Shown: positions 43,170 through 52,400, numbered from the stretch's first letter. The stretch: DNA of 64,000 nt from DATHAP01 sp963762865 (GCA_963762865.1 CAVXNC010000025.1:62001-126000), one strand, 5' to 3'. Numbers and translations are program-made. Notes: generated from the sequence alone by a model not told the origin.

Positions 43170-43201
43170 ACGTGGGCAGCCGACGGTCCAACGTGGGCAG
43201 C
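43169..43201 (+). repeat. Direct repeat AACGTGGGCAGC, 21 bases apart
   Basis: Two identical 12-base copies at 43169-43180 and 43190-43201. The first overlaps the last base of the LuxR gene stop. The 21-base period is two helical turns, as for operators bound on one face. It lies 199-231 bases upstream of the RTX-like gene. The remaining intergenic sequence to 43399 shows a ribosome-binding site but no clear promoter. Confidence 0.45.
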
Positions 43202-43399
43202 GCTCACCGATGCTGTCGCCTCACAGCTGGATGAGCATGAGTCGGTCAGCAGGTACCGACCACTGCGCTCCGACGTCCGTTCGCCCGCGATCGGCCTGAG
43301 CGCCACCGGTCGCCCACCTATCGGGGCGGCGGCATCGCGTCAGTCATGTGCACACACCCGAGCCCGGCGAGGCTCACCCATCGAAGGAGACAGGCACGC

Positions 43400-45238
43400 A
43401 TGCACAAGCGCAATGAACCCAGTCCTTGGTCCGGCGGGCGACTCCCGCCGCTGTCCGCCGCGGCGGCGCTCGCAGTAGCGCTGGTGGCGGGTTTCGCCGT
43501 GACGGCGGTGCCGGCGCAGGCGGCGGCCATCTCGGCGTCGATCAACGACCTGACGGCGACGCTCAACCTCGACGGTGCCAATGACAACGTGACCGTGTCG
43601 GTGTCCCAGGGCCTGCTGGTGCATGGCCAGGTGACCGGCGGGCTCAACAGCGGCGCGGACTGGGACAGCGGCACGCCGGGCGATCAGACCGTGCCGGCCG
43701 ACGGCACGCGCACCGTGATCGTGAACGGCGGCGACGGCAACGACTCGATCACGGTGCTTGCCACGGCGACCCAGCTCGCCAGCTCGGGGCTCAACGGCGA
43801 CGGCGGCGACGACGTGATCAACGGGCCCGACAGCAACGACACGCTCACCGGCGGCGACGGCAACGACCGGCTGGTTGCCGGCAAGGGCGACGACGCCATG
43901 AACGGCGGGGCCGGCAACGACACGCTGGTGTGGAACCAGGGCGACGGCTCGGACAGGGCGGACGGCCAGGCCGGCAACGACGGCGCCGAGGTCAACGGCG
44001 CGCCCACTCTCGGTGACACGTTCACCCTTGAGCCCGTCGTGGGCGGGACCGTCAAGCTGCGGCGGACCAACCTGGGGCCGTTCACGTTCGACGCCGTGAC
44101 CGAGCGCTTTGCGGTGAACGGGCTCGGTGGCGACGACTCGGTCGCCGCGAGCGACGGCGTCGGCGCGTTCACGCTGCTGTCCGTCGACGGCGGCGCTGGT
44201 GCCGACACGGTCAATGGGTCCGAAGGGGCGGACCTGATCCTCGGCGGCGAGGACAACGACGTGCTCAGCGGCGGGGGCGGTGACGACCGCGTCGTCGGGG
44301 ACCGCGGCACCGACACGATGAACGGCGGCTCGGGCGACGACACGCTGGTCTGGAACAACGGTGACGGTACCGACGTCGCGAACGGCGACGGCGGCCGCGA
44401 CGACGTCGAGGTCAATGGCGCCGCAGCGGCGGGCGACACATTCACGGTCCAGCCCAACGGCGCCCGGATCAAGTTCGACCGCAGCAACCTGGTCGCCTTC
44501 TCGATCGACATCGGCTCCAGCGAGACCTTGCACGCCAACGGCCTCGGCGGCAACGACTCCACCGTCGTTGGCGAGATCGGCCCCTTCGAGGTCACCGGTG
44601 CAGGCGGCGCAGGCAACGACGCGCTCACCGGCGGCGGCTCCTCGGAGACGTTCCTGGGCGGCTCGGGCAACGACACGATCACCCCCGGCGGCGGCCTGGA
44701 TGTCGTTTTCGCGGACGACGGCGACGACCAGGTCAACGTCCGGGACAAGACCGCCGACCTTGCCCGCGGCGGCGACGGCAACGACTCGGTGGTCGCCGAT
44801 GCCGGGCAGGTCGACATCCTCGACGGCTTCGAAACCATCGACCGGACGCCGAACGTCACGCCGCCGCCCGTCGACAACCGCACGCAACCGGTCACCATCA
44901 CGGGCGGCGTAGTCAAGGTCCATAACGCCACTGCCTCGATCAAGCTCACGGGCCCCGCCGGAGCGTCCGGCATCAGCACCGGCTCGCTGGCGCTGCGCAC
45001 CGCAGAGAAGGTCAAGCTGGCCGGGGTGAAGGCCGTCCTGCAGCTCGGTACCGCTCGCTACACGATCGCCCCCGGCGCCGCCAAGACGGTCAAGGTGAAG
45101 CTCGTCAAGGGCAGCAAGAGACTCGCCAACCACAACGGCCGGATCAAGGTTCGAGCGGTCGCTTCGACCGGGCCGGCGGGCAAGATCGCGGTGAGCTCCC
45201 GGCGCCTGACGCTTGCGGTGGGCACGGTCAGTCGATAG
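43400..45238 (+). CDS. Secreted RTX-like calcium-binding repeat protein
   Basis: An exported protein of 612 residues. A signal peptide covers about residues 1-45 (AVALVAGFAVTAVPAQAAA). The body contains glycine/aspartate nonapeptide-type repeats such as NGGDGNDSI, GGDGNDRL, NGGAGNDTL, GGSGNDTI and GGDGNDSV that bind calcium. Two halves of about 140 residues (from about 150 and about 290) repeat the pattern NDTLVWNQGDGSD / DDTLVWNNGDGTD, so the protein arose by internal duplication. The C-terminal 120 residues form a separate lysine-rich beta domain. No type I exporter is nearby; Sec export is expected. ATG start with GGAGA upstream. Confidence 0.88.
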   Translation: MHKRNEPSPWSGGRLPPLSAAAALAVALVAGFAVTAVPAQAAAISASINDLTATLNLDGANDNVTVSVSQGLLVHGQVTGGLNSGADWDSGTPGDQTVPADGTRTVIVNGGDGNDSITVLATATQLASSGLNGDGGDDVINGPDSNDTLTGGDGNDRLVAGKGDDAMNGGAGNDTLVWNQGDGSDRADGQAGNDGAEVNGAPTLGDTFTLEPVVGGTVKLRRTNLGPFTFDAVTERFAVNGLGGDDSVAASDGVGAFTLLSVDGGAGADTVNGSEGADLILGGEDNDVLSGGGGDDRVVGDRGTDTMNGGSGDDTLVWNNGDGTDVANGDGGRDDVEVNGAAAAGDTFTVQPNGARIKFDRSNLVAFSIDIGSSETLHANGLGGNDSTVVGEIGPFEVTGAGGAGNDALTGGGSSETFLGGSGNDTITPGGGLDVVFADDGDDQVNVRDKTADLARGGDGNDSVVADAGQVDILDGFETIDRTPNVTPPPVDNRTQPVTITGGVVKVHNATASIKLTGPAGASGISTGSLALRTAEKVKLAGVKAVLQLGTARYTIAPGAAKTVKVKLVKGSKRLANHNGRIKVRAVASTGPAGKIAVSSRRLTLAVGTVSR

Positions 45239-45260
45239 GGCACCGACGCCGGAACCAAGC

Positions 45261-45287
45261 GGTCCCGTCCCAGCCCGGGACGGGGCC
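45261..45287 (+). terminator. Hairpin terminator after the RTX-like gene
   Basis: Arms 45261-45271 and 45277-45287 form an 11-base stem (one G-T pair) with a 5-base loop, 23 bases after the stop. No T-tract. It also lies downstream of the convergent deaminase/aldolase gene and may act on both. Confidence 0.6.
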
Positions 45288-45339
45288 GCTGGACGCCTCG
45301 ACCGAAGTCGGAAGGTCTGGCGTCAGGAGCGTCGGCGGC

Positions 45340-46572
45340 TCAGAGGAAGGTCTTCCCTTCCCCGCGGTAGGTGGGGACCTCGTCCACGACCCGGTTCCCC
45401 TGGACGAGGAGCAGCGTCGAGAAGCGCTCGGCGAGCTCACCGGCCTTGGCGTGCCGGAAGTAGACGCGGTCACCGACGGACAGCCCGTCGGCAGGAGCGC
45501 CACGGAGCGGCGTCTGGACCTCCCCCGCGCCCTCCGTCCCGGTCAACCGAAGCCCGGGAGGCAGCGCTGGCGTCGGCAACCGGTCGCGACCGGCCGGGCC
45601 GGACGCGATGTAGCCGCCGCCGAGCACAGTTGCGACACCACGCCCAGGACGCCGCACCACCGGCAGCGCGAAGAACGCCGCCGGCTGCAATGACAGTGAC
45701 CGGTACGTGTCGAAGAGCGTCGACGCATACAGCCCCGACCCCGCAGACAGCTCGGTCACCACACCCGCTGCCGAAGTCCTCGACAACGAGCCCGTCCCGC
45801 CGCCGTTGACCAGCTCCAGTCGCTGCCCGTGCTGGGCGAGCTCGCGACGTACGGCCTCGATGACCGCGGGCAGGCGACGGCTGAGCTCGCGCAGCGACGC
45901 GGACTGCATCATCCGGATCGCCCTGCTCCGGAGAGGACGACCCGGCACGCGGTCACCCACCCCGGCGACCTGGCCCTCGTAGGCCATCAGCCCGACCACC
46001 TTGAGCCCGGGATCGGCGGCCAGCGCGCCGACCAGAGCAGCCGCCTGCTCCGGTGTGCGCACCGGCGACCGGCGCGGCCCGACCACCACCCCACGCATCG
46101 GGCGCCAGCAGGCGTCGATGTCCACCGCGACCGGCAGCCGGACGCGGGCGTTCCGGGCCGCCTCCGACACCAGGGCCGCCACCTCGACCGAGTCGACCAT
46201 CAGGATGATGCGGCCGGCGCCCTGCTCGCGCACCCGCCAGGCCACCGACTTCAGGGCCGCGCGGTCGACGCTCGGGTAGGCGACGAGCACGTCGTCGACG
46301 CCGTGGAACGCGAGGTGCAGCGCCTCGGCGGGCGTGAAGGCGAGCACCCCGCGGAAGACCGACCCGCCCGGCCCGCCCACCCGCGGGTGGTCCAGCGCGC
46401 GCTTCACCAGCGTGGCGCAGCGCAGCGACTTCGACGCCACCCGCACCTCGAGCCCACCGGCCTGTCCGAGCAGGTGCGCGGCGTTGGCGTCGAACGCGTC
46501 CAGGTCGACGAACGCGAAGGGCGCAACCCGGTCACCGAACGCCGCCTCGTAGCGCGCCAGCAGGTCGCTCAT
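45340..46572 (-). CDS. Alanine-racemase-like PLP protein (amino acid deaminase/aldolase type)
   Basis: A 410-residue fold-III PLP enzyme. The N-terminus (PFAFVDLDAFDANAAHLL) leads to VRVASKSLRCATLVKRAL, where the lysine of SKSLR would bind PLP. MAYEGQVAGVGD, NGGGTGSL and the C-terminal beta domain (SVGDRVYFRHAKAGELAERF) match D-threonine aldolase/D-serine dehydratase-like enzymes. The HAKAGE motif resembles the metal-binding HxC region but has Ala instead of Cys. It overlaps the end of the FAD oxidase gene by four bases, and the two appear to be one operon. Confidence 0.82.
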   Translation of the reverse strand: MSDLLARYEAAFGDRVAPFAFVDLDAFDANAAHLLGQAGGLEVRVASKSLRCATLVKRALDHPRVGGPGGSVFRGVLAFTPAEALHLAFHGVDDVLVAYPSVDRAALKSVAWRVREQGAGRIILMVDSVEVAALVSEAARNARVRLPVAVDIDACWRPMRGVVVGPRRSPVRTPEQAAALVGALAADPGLKVVGLMAYEGQVAGVGDRVPGRPLRSRAIRMMQSASLRELSRRLPAVIEAVRRELAQHGQRLELVNGGGTGSLSRTSAAGVVTELSAGSGLYASTLFDTYRSLSLQPAAFFALPVVRRPGRGVATVLGGGYIASGPAGRDRLPTPALPPGLRLTGTEGAGEVQTPLRGAPADGLSVGDRVYFRHAKAGELAERFSTLLLVQGNRVVDEVPTYRGEGKTFL

Positions 46573-47865
46573 CGCACGCCCAGCGTCCGCGCCAGGTGGT
46601 CGTTCACGAAGACGCCGTCGGGGTCGAGCCGCGACCGCACCGCCGCGAAGCGCTCCCACGCCGGGTAGCGCGACGCCAGCACCGACGCGTCGGCCAGGTG
46701 CCGCTTGCCCCAGTGCGGCCGCCCGTCGAGCGAGAGCATGACGTCCTCGACGAGAGCGAAGAACTCCTCGAACGGCCCGCCGACGTACTGGTGCACCGCG
46801 ACATAGGCGGTCTCCCGGCCCGCCGCCGTCGACAGCAGCGCATCGTCGCCCGCGGCGAAGCGCACCTCGACCGGGAAGGACACCGGCAGCCGGCGCCGCT
46901 CCACCACCGCCAGCACCGCGCGCAGCGCCTCCACGACCACTGCCCGCGGCAGCGCCCACTCCGACTCGACGAAGCGCACCTTGCGCTCGGTGGCGAAGAC
47001 CCGGTGGCTGTCGTCCAGCCGCGACGACCCGCTCATCCCCAACCCGGTCACCCGACCGACGGTCGGCTGCAGCCGAGGCACCCGCCGACCCACCCGCTGC
47101 AGCGCGTCCAGCGTCCTGTTGGCGAGCAGCTCGTCGTTCACCCACGTCCGAAATCTCGACGCTGCAGGCGCTGCTGGCTCAACAGTCCGCCGCGACGACA
47201 TCACCAGCGCGCGCGACGACCACGGCGCGGCGTAGACCTCGACGTGGTCCGCAGACAGCCACCAGCTCGTCCAGCCCGGCCAGCACGTCGGGCAGCCGCC
47301 GCGGCTGCTCGACCTTGTGCAGCCGGAAGGCCGGCACCGTCCGCAGCGACACCTCGGTCAGCACCCCGAGCGCGCCCAGCGACACCCGCGCCGCCGACAG
47401 CAGCTCCGCATCACCACCGACGTCGAGCACCGAGCCGTCGGCGGTCACCAGCCGCCCGCCCACCATCTGCGTCGACAGGTTGCCGAAGGCCGCACCCGTC
47501 CCGTGCGTCGCCGTCGCGAGCGCGCCGGACACCGTCTGCTTGTCGATGTCGCCGAGGTTCTCCAGCGCCCGGCCGCGGGCGTGCAGCGCGAGCGACAGGT
47601 CGTGCAGCGTCATGCCGGCCTGCACCCGCGCGACACCGTCCGCGTCGACGTCGACCAGCCGGTTCAACGCGCGCAGGTCCAGCTGCACACCGTCGGTCAC
47701 GCACAGCGGCGTGAACGAGTGCCCCGACCCGCACGGCCGCACCACGAGCCCGTCGGCAGCGGCCGCCTTCACCGCCGCCACCACGTCCGCCTCGTCGGCC
47801 GGCACCTCCACCCGGCGCGGCGTGCACGTCAGGTCGCCCGACCAGTTCTGCCAGCGACCCGCCAC
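46569..47865 (-). pseudogene. D-arabinono-1,4-lactone oxidase-type FAD enzyme, frameshifted
   Basis: A vanillyl-alcohol-oxidase-fold flavoprotein of about 430 residues. The N-terminal FAD domain (VRPCGSGHSFTPLCVTDGVQ, SGALATATHGTGAAFGNLS) is read from GTG 47865. The C-terminal substrate domain (DHVEVYAAPWSSRALVM, then PVSFPVEVRFAAGDDALLS, YPAWERFAAVRSRLDPDGVF) is in another frame. The break at about 47248-47258 fits one extra base. Family members oxidise aldonolactones or alditols. All key motifs persist, so an assembly error is likely. It overlaps the racemase-like gene downstream. Confidence 0.85.
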
Positions 47866-47889
47866 GCGGGCGACCCTAGACCCGGCGGC

Positions 47890-49287
47890 TCAGCCGGCCG
47901 CCGATCGGCTCGGCGGCACGTTCTGGTTGCGGCGGAAGAGGTTCTCCGGGTCGTACGTCGCCTTGGCAGCCGAGAGGCGCTCCCAGGTGGCACCGGGATA
48001 GGCCGCGCGGACCCGCTCCTCGCCCTCGTCGGCCAGGAAGTTGACGTAGGCACCGTCGTCACCGGTGTGCAGCAGCGCACTGACCTCGTCGACCCACCGG
48101 GTGCGGACCTCCTTGTCGGCCGGTCCCTCGTAGAACGCCGCCACGTTGGCCATCATCCGGCTCGAGCGGTGGTTGTAGGCCGTCGCGTCCGGCGCCACCC
48201 GCGACACCGCACCACCGAGCACCCGCAGCTGGGCGACCCGCAGCGTCGCGTCCGACGACTCCAGCGCGTCGAGCAGCTCCTTGGCCTTGCCCACGTCGAC
48301 GCCGTCGAGGAACATCGTCTTGGCCACCGCGGTCGGGTGGTAGTCGGGGTCCTCCGGCGGATACAGCTCCGGGTAGGGCATCGGCCGCAGCATGTTGGCG
48401 TGCGGCTCGGCCAGCCCGACGAAGGGCGCCATCGCGGCCTGTCCCGCCTCGACGTCGCCCGCCCAGCAGAGCACCGCCATGATGACGACCGAGCCGTGGA
48501 CCGACTCGTCGACGAAGGGCATGGGCGGGCAGTTCATCACGTTGGCGATCGAGCTCAGCTCGTCCGGCGCCTCCTCGGCCGCGGCCAGGAAGCCGGCCAC
48601 CGTCTCGGGTGTCGCCGGCAGCACGAGCATGCCGCCGACGATCTGCGGCAGCTCGGCCAGCCGGAACTGGAAGCGGGTCACCACCCCGTAGTTGCCGCCG
48701 CCACCGCGGATCGCCCAGAAGAGCTCCGGCTCCGTGTCGGCGTCGACCCGACGGACCTGCCCGTCGGCGGTGACCACGTCGGCGGCGATCAGGTTGTCGA
48801 TCGCCAGCCCGTGCTTGCGCGCCAGGTAGCCGACGCCGCCACCCGTCACCAGGCCGCCGAGGCCGACCGACCCGGTGTCACCGAAGCCCACCGCCAGCCC
48901 GTGCTTCGCCGCCTCGACCGTGAACTCGCCGGCGGTCACCCCCGACTCGACCCACGCCGTGCGGCCGTCGACGTCGATGTCGATGCGCGTCATGTCGCGC
49001 AGGTCGAGCACGATGCCGTCGTCGACGGTGCCGTAGCCGGCACCGCTGTGCCCGCCGCTGCGCACCGCCAGCGGCTGCCCGGTCTCGCGCGCGTAGCCCA
49101 CGACCGCAGCGACGTCCGCGTCGTCGACCGGTCGCGCGATCACCGCGGGGTGGGGGTCGACACCGCCCAGCACCACGACGCGCGCCACGTCGTAACCGTC
49201 GTCGCCGGCGGTGATGACTCGGCCGGTCAACCGGCCCGCCAGGTCGCCTGCTCCCGAAGTGCCCGTGCTGGTCGTGCTCGTGGCCAT
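47890..49287 (-). CDS. FAD-binding oxidoreductase of the berberine-bridge (BBE) type
   Basis: A 465-residue flavoprotein. The FAD-binding domain contains LAVRSGGHSGAGYG (usual site of covalent FAD on the His), GLGGLVTGGGVGYLARKHG and FWAIRGGGGNYGVVTRF. The C-terminal BBE signature is YVNFLADEGEERVRAAYPG followed by LSAAKATYDPENLFRRNQN. Such enzymes oxidise sugars, lactones or secondary metabolites. ATG start with an AAGGAGAG site. It lies 24 bases upstream of the FAD oxidase gene on the same strand and is divergent from a GNAT gene. Confidence 0.9.
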   Translation of the reverse strand: MATSTTSTGTSGAGDLAGRLTGRVITAGDDGYDVARVVVLGGVDPHPAVIARPVDDADVAAVVGYARETGQPLAVRSGGHSGAGYGTVDDGIVLDLRDMTRIDIDVDGRTAWVESGVTAGEFTVEAAKHGLAVGFGDTGSVGLGGLVTGGGVGYLARKHGLAIDNLIAADVVTADGQVRRVDADTEPELFWAIRGGGGNYGVVTRFQFRLAELPQIVGGMLVLPATPETVAGFLAAAEEAPDELSSIANVMNCPPMPFVDESVHGSVVIMAVLCWAGDVEAGQAAMAPFVGLAEPHANMLRPMPYPELYPPEDPDYHPTAVAKTMFLDGVDVGKAKELLDALESSDATLRVAQLRVLGGAVSRVAPDATAYNHRSSRMMANVAAFYEGPADKEVRTRWVDEVSALLHTGDDGAYVNFLADEGEERVRAAYPGATWERLSAAKATYDPENLFRRNQNVPPSRSAAG

Positions 49288-49391
49288 CGATCTCTCCTTG
49301 CGAATGTGGCTGGACCGCCCGCCTGTCGCTTGCGAGCCTTCGACACTGAGACACCCCCGCGCAACACAAATCATCGGTGGAGGCTCTGACA

Positions 49392-49922
49392 GTGCTGCAG
49401 ATCGAGCAGGTCCGGCCCGACGACCACGAGGCGGTCGCAGCGGTCGTGCGCGCCGCGTTCGTCCAGCAGCCCGAGGTGGGCGACCTGCCGCGGCTGATCC
49501 GTGAGTCCCCGCAGTACGTCGCCGAGCTGGAGCTCGTAGCCCGCTTGGACGGAGCCGTGGTCGGGCACACGATGATCAGCCACGCAGCCCTGGTCGACGC
49601 CGACGGCTCCCGCCACGACGTACTCACCTTGTCGCCGCTCGCAGTCGCCCCCGCCCACGAGCGGCAGGGCATCGGCGGCGCGCTGGTCCGCGAGGCGCTG
49701 GCCCGTGCTGAGCGCACCGACGCGCCGCTCGTCCTGCTCGAGGGCAGCCCGGCCTACTACCCGCGCTTCGGCTTCACCGACGCCCGCCCGCACGGCATCA
49801 CCTTCGACCTGCCCGACTGGGCGCCGCCCGAGGCCGGCATGGTCTACCTGCTCCCCCGCTACGACCCCGCGGTCCGCGGCCACGTCGACTACCCGCCGGC
49901 CTTCGCCGCGGTGGGCGGGTGA
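49392..49922 (+). CDS. GNAT-family N-acetyltransferase
   Basis: A 176-residue acetyltransferase of the YhbS-like type. Acetyl-CoA motif A is LSPLAVAPAHERQGIGGALV and the later GSPAYYPRFGFTDA is typical of this branch. GTG 49392 is preferred because GGAGG lies eight bases upstream. GTG 49377 would include that site. Its stop overlaps the start of the following phosphatase gene by four bases. Confidence 0.87.
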   Translation: MLQIEQVRPDDHEAVAAVVRAAFVQQPEVGDLPRLIRESPQYVAELELVARLDGAVVGHTMISHAALVDADGSRHDVLTLSPLAVAPAHERQGIGGALVREALARAERTDAPLVLLEGSPAYYPRFGFTDARPHGITFDLPDWAPPEAGMVYLLPRYDPAVRGHVDYPPAFAAVGG

Positions 49923-50365
49923 CCGGCGTGCCAGGGGTCGAGCCGTGGTCGCCGGACGACCCGGGAGTGCTGGTGCTGCCGTCGGGGCGGCTCGTGCGCG
50001 GCCGGGGTCTGCGCCATCCGCTCCCGAGCGGGCCGTTGCCGACGTACGCCCTCTACCTGCTCGGCCGGGAACCCGCGCCGCAGCCCTGGCCGAGCAGGTG
50101 GCTGCGCTGGCCGGACTTCCGGCTGCCCGCCGACCGTGACGACGCCGCCGCCGCGCTGCGCGACGCCCTCGCGCGGCTCACCGACGACCGAGTCGAGGTG
50201 GCCTGCAACGGCGGCCACGGCCGCACCGGCACCGCACTCGCCTGCCTGGTCGCCCTCGACACCGGCACGACCGAGGGCGCCGTCGACTACGTCCGCGCGC
50301 ACTACGACCGGCACGCGGTGGAGACGCCAGGTCAGCGGCGCTACGTCGCCGGCTTCCTCGACTGA
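49919..50365 (+). CDS. Protein-tyrosine-phosphatase-like protein
   Basis: A 148-residue protein. The P-loop VACNGGHGRTGTALACLVAL (residues about 98-117) matches the CX5R(S/T)G signature of cysteine phosphatases, with C100 as likely nucleophile. The general-acid loop is not obvious (WLRWPDFRLPAD may serve). GTG start inside the GNAT stop suggests coupling. The substrate could be a phosphoprotein or a small phosphate ester. Confidence 0.8.
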   Translation: MTGVPGVEPWSPDDPGVLVLPSGRLVRGRGLRHPLPSGPLPTYALYLLGREPAPQPWPSRWLRWPDFRLPADRDDAAAALRDALARLTDDRVEVACNGGHGRTGTALACLVALDTGTTEGAVDYVRAHYDRHAVETPGQRRYVAGFLD

Positions 50366-50382
50366 CCAGCGCAGCCGAACGC

Positions 50383-51270
50383 TCACAGCCCGGCGTCGGC
50401 CTCGAGGCTGCCCATCACCCGCAGCTTGCGACGGGCCCGCTGGTAGAAGGACGTGGTGCCGAGCCGCACCAGGTGGGCCGCCTCGCGCACGAGTGACAGC
50501 GCCACCGTGTCGCCAGGACCGGCCTGGCACTCGACCCGGCCGTCCACCTCGACCGCCAGCACGCCGCTCGACGGCAGCAGGTCGAGGGACAGCGGCTCGT
50601 CGGCGGCGAGCAGCAGCGCGCGGTTGAACGACGCGTGCGCCGCGGCAGGGATGACGAGCAGCCCCTCGACCGACGGCGACACGATGGGTCCGCCGGCCGC
50701 ATAGCTGTAGGCGGTCGAGCCCGTGGGGGTCGCGACCACGATCGCGTCGGCGGCGTACCGCACGAAGCCCTCGCCCGACACCCGCACCTCGACGGCGGCC
50801 ACCCGATCGCCCGGCACCCGCACCAGCGCGACGTCGTTGAAGGCGAGCGTCGTGGTCCCGTCGGGCAGCACGGCCTGCACGGCGGCCCGCCGCTCCACCC
50901 GGAAGCGGTGCTCGTCGATCGCGGTCAGCGCGTCCGGCAGCTCGGGCACGTCGATCTCGGCGAGGAAGCCGAGCTTGCCGAGGTTGACCCCGAGGACGGG
51001 CACCGGGACCGGCGACTCAGCAGCCCGGCTGAGCCGCAGCGCTCGCAGCACGGTCCCGTCACCACCGAGCGCCACCACCAAGGTCGACCGCCGGACCAGC
51101 TCGGCCTCGCTGACCGGGAGAGCGTCACACTCCAGCCGGTCTACCTCGTCCCTAAGCCCGAGCACCGGCAGGTGGTGCGCCCGCGCCCAGTCGGTCATTG
51201 TCGTCACCGCGAACTGCGAGTCCCGCTGCGGGTGCAGCACCATCCCAACCGCTCCGACGACTGCGCCCAT
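50383..51270 (-). CDS. nadK: NAD kinase
   Basis: Phosphorylates NAD to NADP. The protein has 295 residues with LVVALGGDGTVLRAL (GGDGT about residue 69), LGVNLGKLGFLAE, FNDVAL and VATPTGSTAYSYAAGGPIV, the full set of catalytic and nucleotide-binding motifs. In many actinobacteria nadK lies next to recN and a TlyA rRNA methylase; here it is isolated, so it may be a second copy. Convergent with the phosphatase gene. Confidence 0.93.
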   Translation of the reverse strand: MGAVVGAVGMVLHPQRDSQFAVTTMTDWARAHHLPVLGLRDEVDRLECDALPVSEAELVRRSTLVVALGGDGTVLRALRLSRAAESPVPVPVLGVNLGKLGFLAEIDVPELPDALTAIDEHRFRVERRAAVQAVLPDGTTTLAFNDVALVRVPGDRVAAVEVRVSGEGFVRYAADAIVVATPTGSTAYSYAAGGPIVSPSVEGLLVIPAAAHASFNRALLLAADEPLSLDLLPSSGVLAVEVDGRVECQAGPGDTVALSLVREAAHLVRLGTTSFYQRARRKLRVMGSLEADAGL

Positions 51271-51375
51271 GACCGTGAACAGTAGGCCCGAACGCGGTGG
51301 TTAGGCTCGACCTGAGCGGCAACCAGAGACGCGGACACGACCGGCCTGACGGCGTACGACGAAAGTGGTGCAGCG

Positions 51376-51804
51376 ATGACCGACCAGCCCGACGAGGTAG
51401 GCGAGGACGACGGCGTCCTGGAGCCGAGCGACACCCTCGACGGCGAGGACCTGCGCGCCGACGTGCTCGACACCGGCATCGACGCCGGTGAGGGCTACCG
51501 CGGCGCGACCCGCTACGGCACCACGGCCGAGGAGGAGCGGCGCGGCGAGAGCCTCGACCAGCTGCTCGCCGAGGAGGAGCCCGACGTCGGTGCGGGCGAC
51601 GACGCGGAGTGGACCGACGAGGACGACCCGCGCGACGACGACCACGTCACCGACCCGCGCACCGGCCGGCTGGTCGCGCCGGACGAGGGCGCGCACGGCG
51701 ACGACGAGAAGGACGTCGTGGCGCAGGACGTCGGCATCGACGGCGGCGGCGCATCGGCCGAGGAGGCCGCGATCCACGTCGTCGACGACCCGCCCTACAG
51801 CTGA
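51376..51804 (+). CDS. DUF5709 family acidic protein
   Basis: A very acidic 142-residue protein (about one third Asp/Glu). It matches the pattern of DUF5709: LEPSDTLDGEDLRADVLDTG near the start, GATRYGTTAEEE, and LVAPDEGAHGDDEKDVVAQD near the end. Probably disordered. The function is unknown. A TTAGGCT element at 51301 could be the -10 of its promoter. Confidence 0.88.
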   Translation: MTDQPDEVGEDDGVLEPSDTLDGEDLRADVLDTGIDAGEGYRGATRYGTTAEEERRGESLDQLLAEEEPDVGAGDDAEWTDEDDPRDDDHVTDPRTGRLVAPDEGAHGDDEKDVVAQDVGIDGGGASAEEAAIHVVDDPPYS

Positions 51805-51825
51805 GCCGCGGCGAGGGCCGACGCG

Positions 51826-52314
51826 ATGACCGACGAGGCGCCGGGCTTCCCGGTCGGGACGCCGGACGAGACCGAGCTCTACCTGCGCTGGCTCGGCTTC
51901 CTGCGCGGCGCGGTCCTGCGCAAGGTCGAGGGCCTCGACGAGGAGGCCGCGCGCTGGACGCCGGAGGGTCGGCTGATCCCGCTGATCGGCGTCGTCAACC
52001 ACCTCACCCGCGTCGAGTGGCGGTGGATCGACGGCGCGATGCTCGGCCAGGACGTCGACCGCACCGAGGAGGAGTTCCGGCCCGGCCCGGAGCTGACCGT
52101 CGCCGACGCGGTGCGCGCCTACCGCGAGCGCGCGGTCGCGACCGACGAGGCCGTACGTCGCATCGGTGACCTGAGCACGCCCTGCCTCGAGGGGTCGGAC
52201 GACAACCCGATGGACCTGCGCTGGGTCCTGCTGCACCTCATCAACGAGACCGCCCGGCACGCCGGCCACGCCGACGCGACCCGCGAGCTGCTCGACGGCA
52301 CGACCGGTGAGTGA
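51826..52314 (+). CDS. DinB-like DUF664 protein
   Basis: A 162-residue four-helix protein of the DinB/DUF664 superfamily. Metal-binding histidines are expected in LIGVVNHLTRVEWRWIDG (about 55-70) and LRWVLLHLINETARHAGH (about 130-146). Members include mycothiol-dependent enzymes. It lies 21 bases after the DUF5709 gene and is likely co-transcribed. Confidence 0.86.
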   Translation: MTDEAPGFPVGTPDETELYLRWLGFLRGAVLRKVEGLDEEAARWTPEGRLIPLIGVVNHLTRVEWRWIDGAMLGQDVDRTEEEFRPGPELTVADAVRAYRERAVATDEAVRRIGDLSTPCLEGSDDNPMDLRWVLLHLINETARHAGHADATRELLDGTTGE

Positions 52315-52400
52315 CAGTGGGCGTAGTGGCGTCGGCCGGGGAGTACTGGTGAGGGACCGCCGTGGCCGGTATGACCGTGGTGAGCGACGGCGGGTGACCG

